Part shown: positions 51,813 through 52,018 of the stretch, one piece after another | Layout of the letters: the number at the start of each line of letters is the position of its first letter | Position numbering within the stretch: the stretch's first letter is position 1 | DNA from: a bacterium | GTDB taxonomy: Bacteria; Bacteroidota; Bacteroidia; Flavobacteriales_D; Sanyastnellaceae | Assembly: GCA_029979565.1 (NCBI GenBank) | Contig: JAPOHG010000008.1 | Span: forward strand, 1 to 52,018 | Reading direction: 5' to 3' | Length of the DNA: 52,018 nucleotides | Program-made: the position numbers and the translations under genes | The notes under the pieces: generated by a model | What the model saw: only the letters and a program-made list of their open reading frames with translations | Told to the model about the DNA's origin: nothing | Database searches by the model: none

Positions 51813-52018
51813 TCAAGCTTGGACGAGTTCCAACAAGGTGATCTCAGGCGGCATGCCCACCCGCCCGTGGAATCCCAGTACACCGAATCCACGGTTCACG
51901 TGCAGGTATTGCCCGCCTTCTTTGTACAGTCCTGCCCAGCGGCGGTAGCGCCATTTGCTCGGCGACCATTTGACGCCTAGCCATGGAATTTCAATGCCAA
52001 ACTGCATGCCGTGTGTGT
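51813..52018 (-). CDS. Metallophosphoesterase, C-terminal part (cut by window edge)
   Basis: Only the last 67 codons are present. They begin THGMQFG, which fits the GHTHGGQ metal-binding motif of calcineurin-like phosphoesterases. They continue YLHVNRGFGVLGFHGRVGMPPEITLLEL, the usual end of YkuE/YaeI-type membrane-associated phosphoesterases. The start lies beyond the right edge. Confidence 0.8.
   Translation of the reverse strand, partial: THGMQFGIEIPWLGVKWSPSKWRYRRWAGLYKEGGQYLHVNRGFGVLGFHGRVGMPPEITLLELVQA

Noticed and set aside
1-52018. tRNA, rRNA, tmRNA, insertion sequences or replication origin
   Set aside because: Reading both strands I found no cloverleaf, rRNA segment, transposase or origin-like cluster. 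A tRNAscan/Infernal run could still find a small RNA I missed.

Overview
The window is a chromosomal segment from a member of the Bacteroidota, most likely a marine Flavobacteriales/Cryomorphaceae-type lineage. The evidence is a PorP/SprF outer-membrane protein, CHU_C-type and type A type IX secretion (T9SS) sorting domains, SprB-like adhesin repeats, an S46 dipeptidyl-peptidase, type B ribosomal protein L31, a fused IcmF mutase, and promoters of the Bacteroidota pattern (TTG/TTTG, about 19-20 bases, TAnnTTTG). The segment is densely coding. Only one stretch longer than 300 bases (45392-45732) lacks a gene. I saw no tRNA, rRNA, insertion sequence, prophage or CRISPR array.

Layout. 1-3747: a truncated ECF sigma factor, then uvrA overlapping msrB. 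3744-8495 (minus): a secreted single-module protein, PorP/SprF and an SprB-like adhesin. 8595-13610: rluF, then the fused mutase icmF overlapping an EamA exporter. 13607-21235 (minus): a tight four-gene unit, in order of transcription a T9SS lysyl-oxidase protein, a T9SS CotH-kinase protein, a sulfotransferase-like protein and a class IV aminotransferase. 21338-24718: a 42-residue His-rich membrane peptide, an S46 peptidase and threonine aldolase. 24692-30076: another T9SS protein, yaaA, an FKBP isomerase, a DUF819 transporter and ribA. 30174-39920 (minus): a seven-module carbohydrate-binding-like protein, an SLC45-like MFS sugar transporter and a 1765-residue repeat protein. 40015-45391: pgi, fbaA, a TPR lipoprotein, def, ribB with a degenerate RibA half, and rpmE. 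45733-49245: four overlapping genes (SPOR-like protein, xerD, hydrolase, TlpA-like thioredoxin). 49235-52018 (minus): gluQ, ettA and the end of a metallophosphoesterase.

How the genes fit together. Housekeeping genes (DNA repair, riboflavin, glycolysis, translation) alternate with a large investment in extracellular proteins. Six large or medium secreted proteins share parts: an unnamed module of about 170 residues occurs seven times in three proteins, a Cys-rich 'GCTD..ACNY' repeat occurs 23 times in three proteins, and two proteins end in one EF-hand-like half-dockerin plus a terminal Cys instead of an obvious T9SS domain. The most interesting candidate system is the lysyl-oxidase/CotH-kinase operon. 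The lysyl oxidase keeps its copper ligands and both residues that form the lysine tyrosylquinone cofactor, and it is translationally coupled to a secreted CotH-family kinase-like protein. This suggests enzymatic cross-linking and phosphorylation of extracellular proteins (inference).

Regulation. Several genes have a TAnnTTTG-like -7 box that ends only four to six bases before the start codon, which implies leaderless mRNAs.
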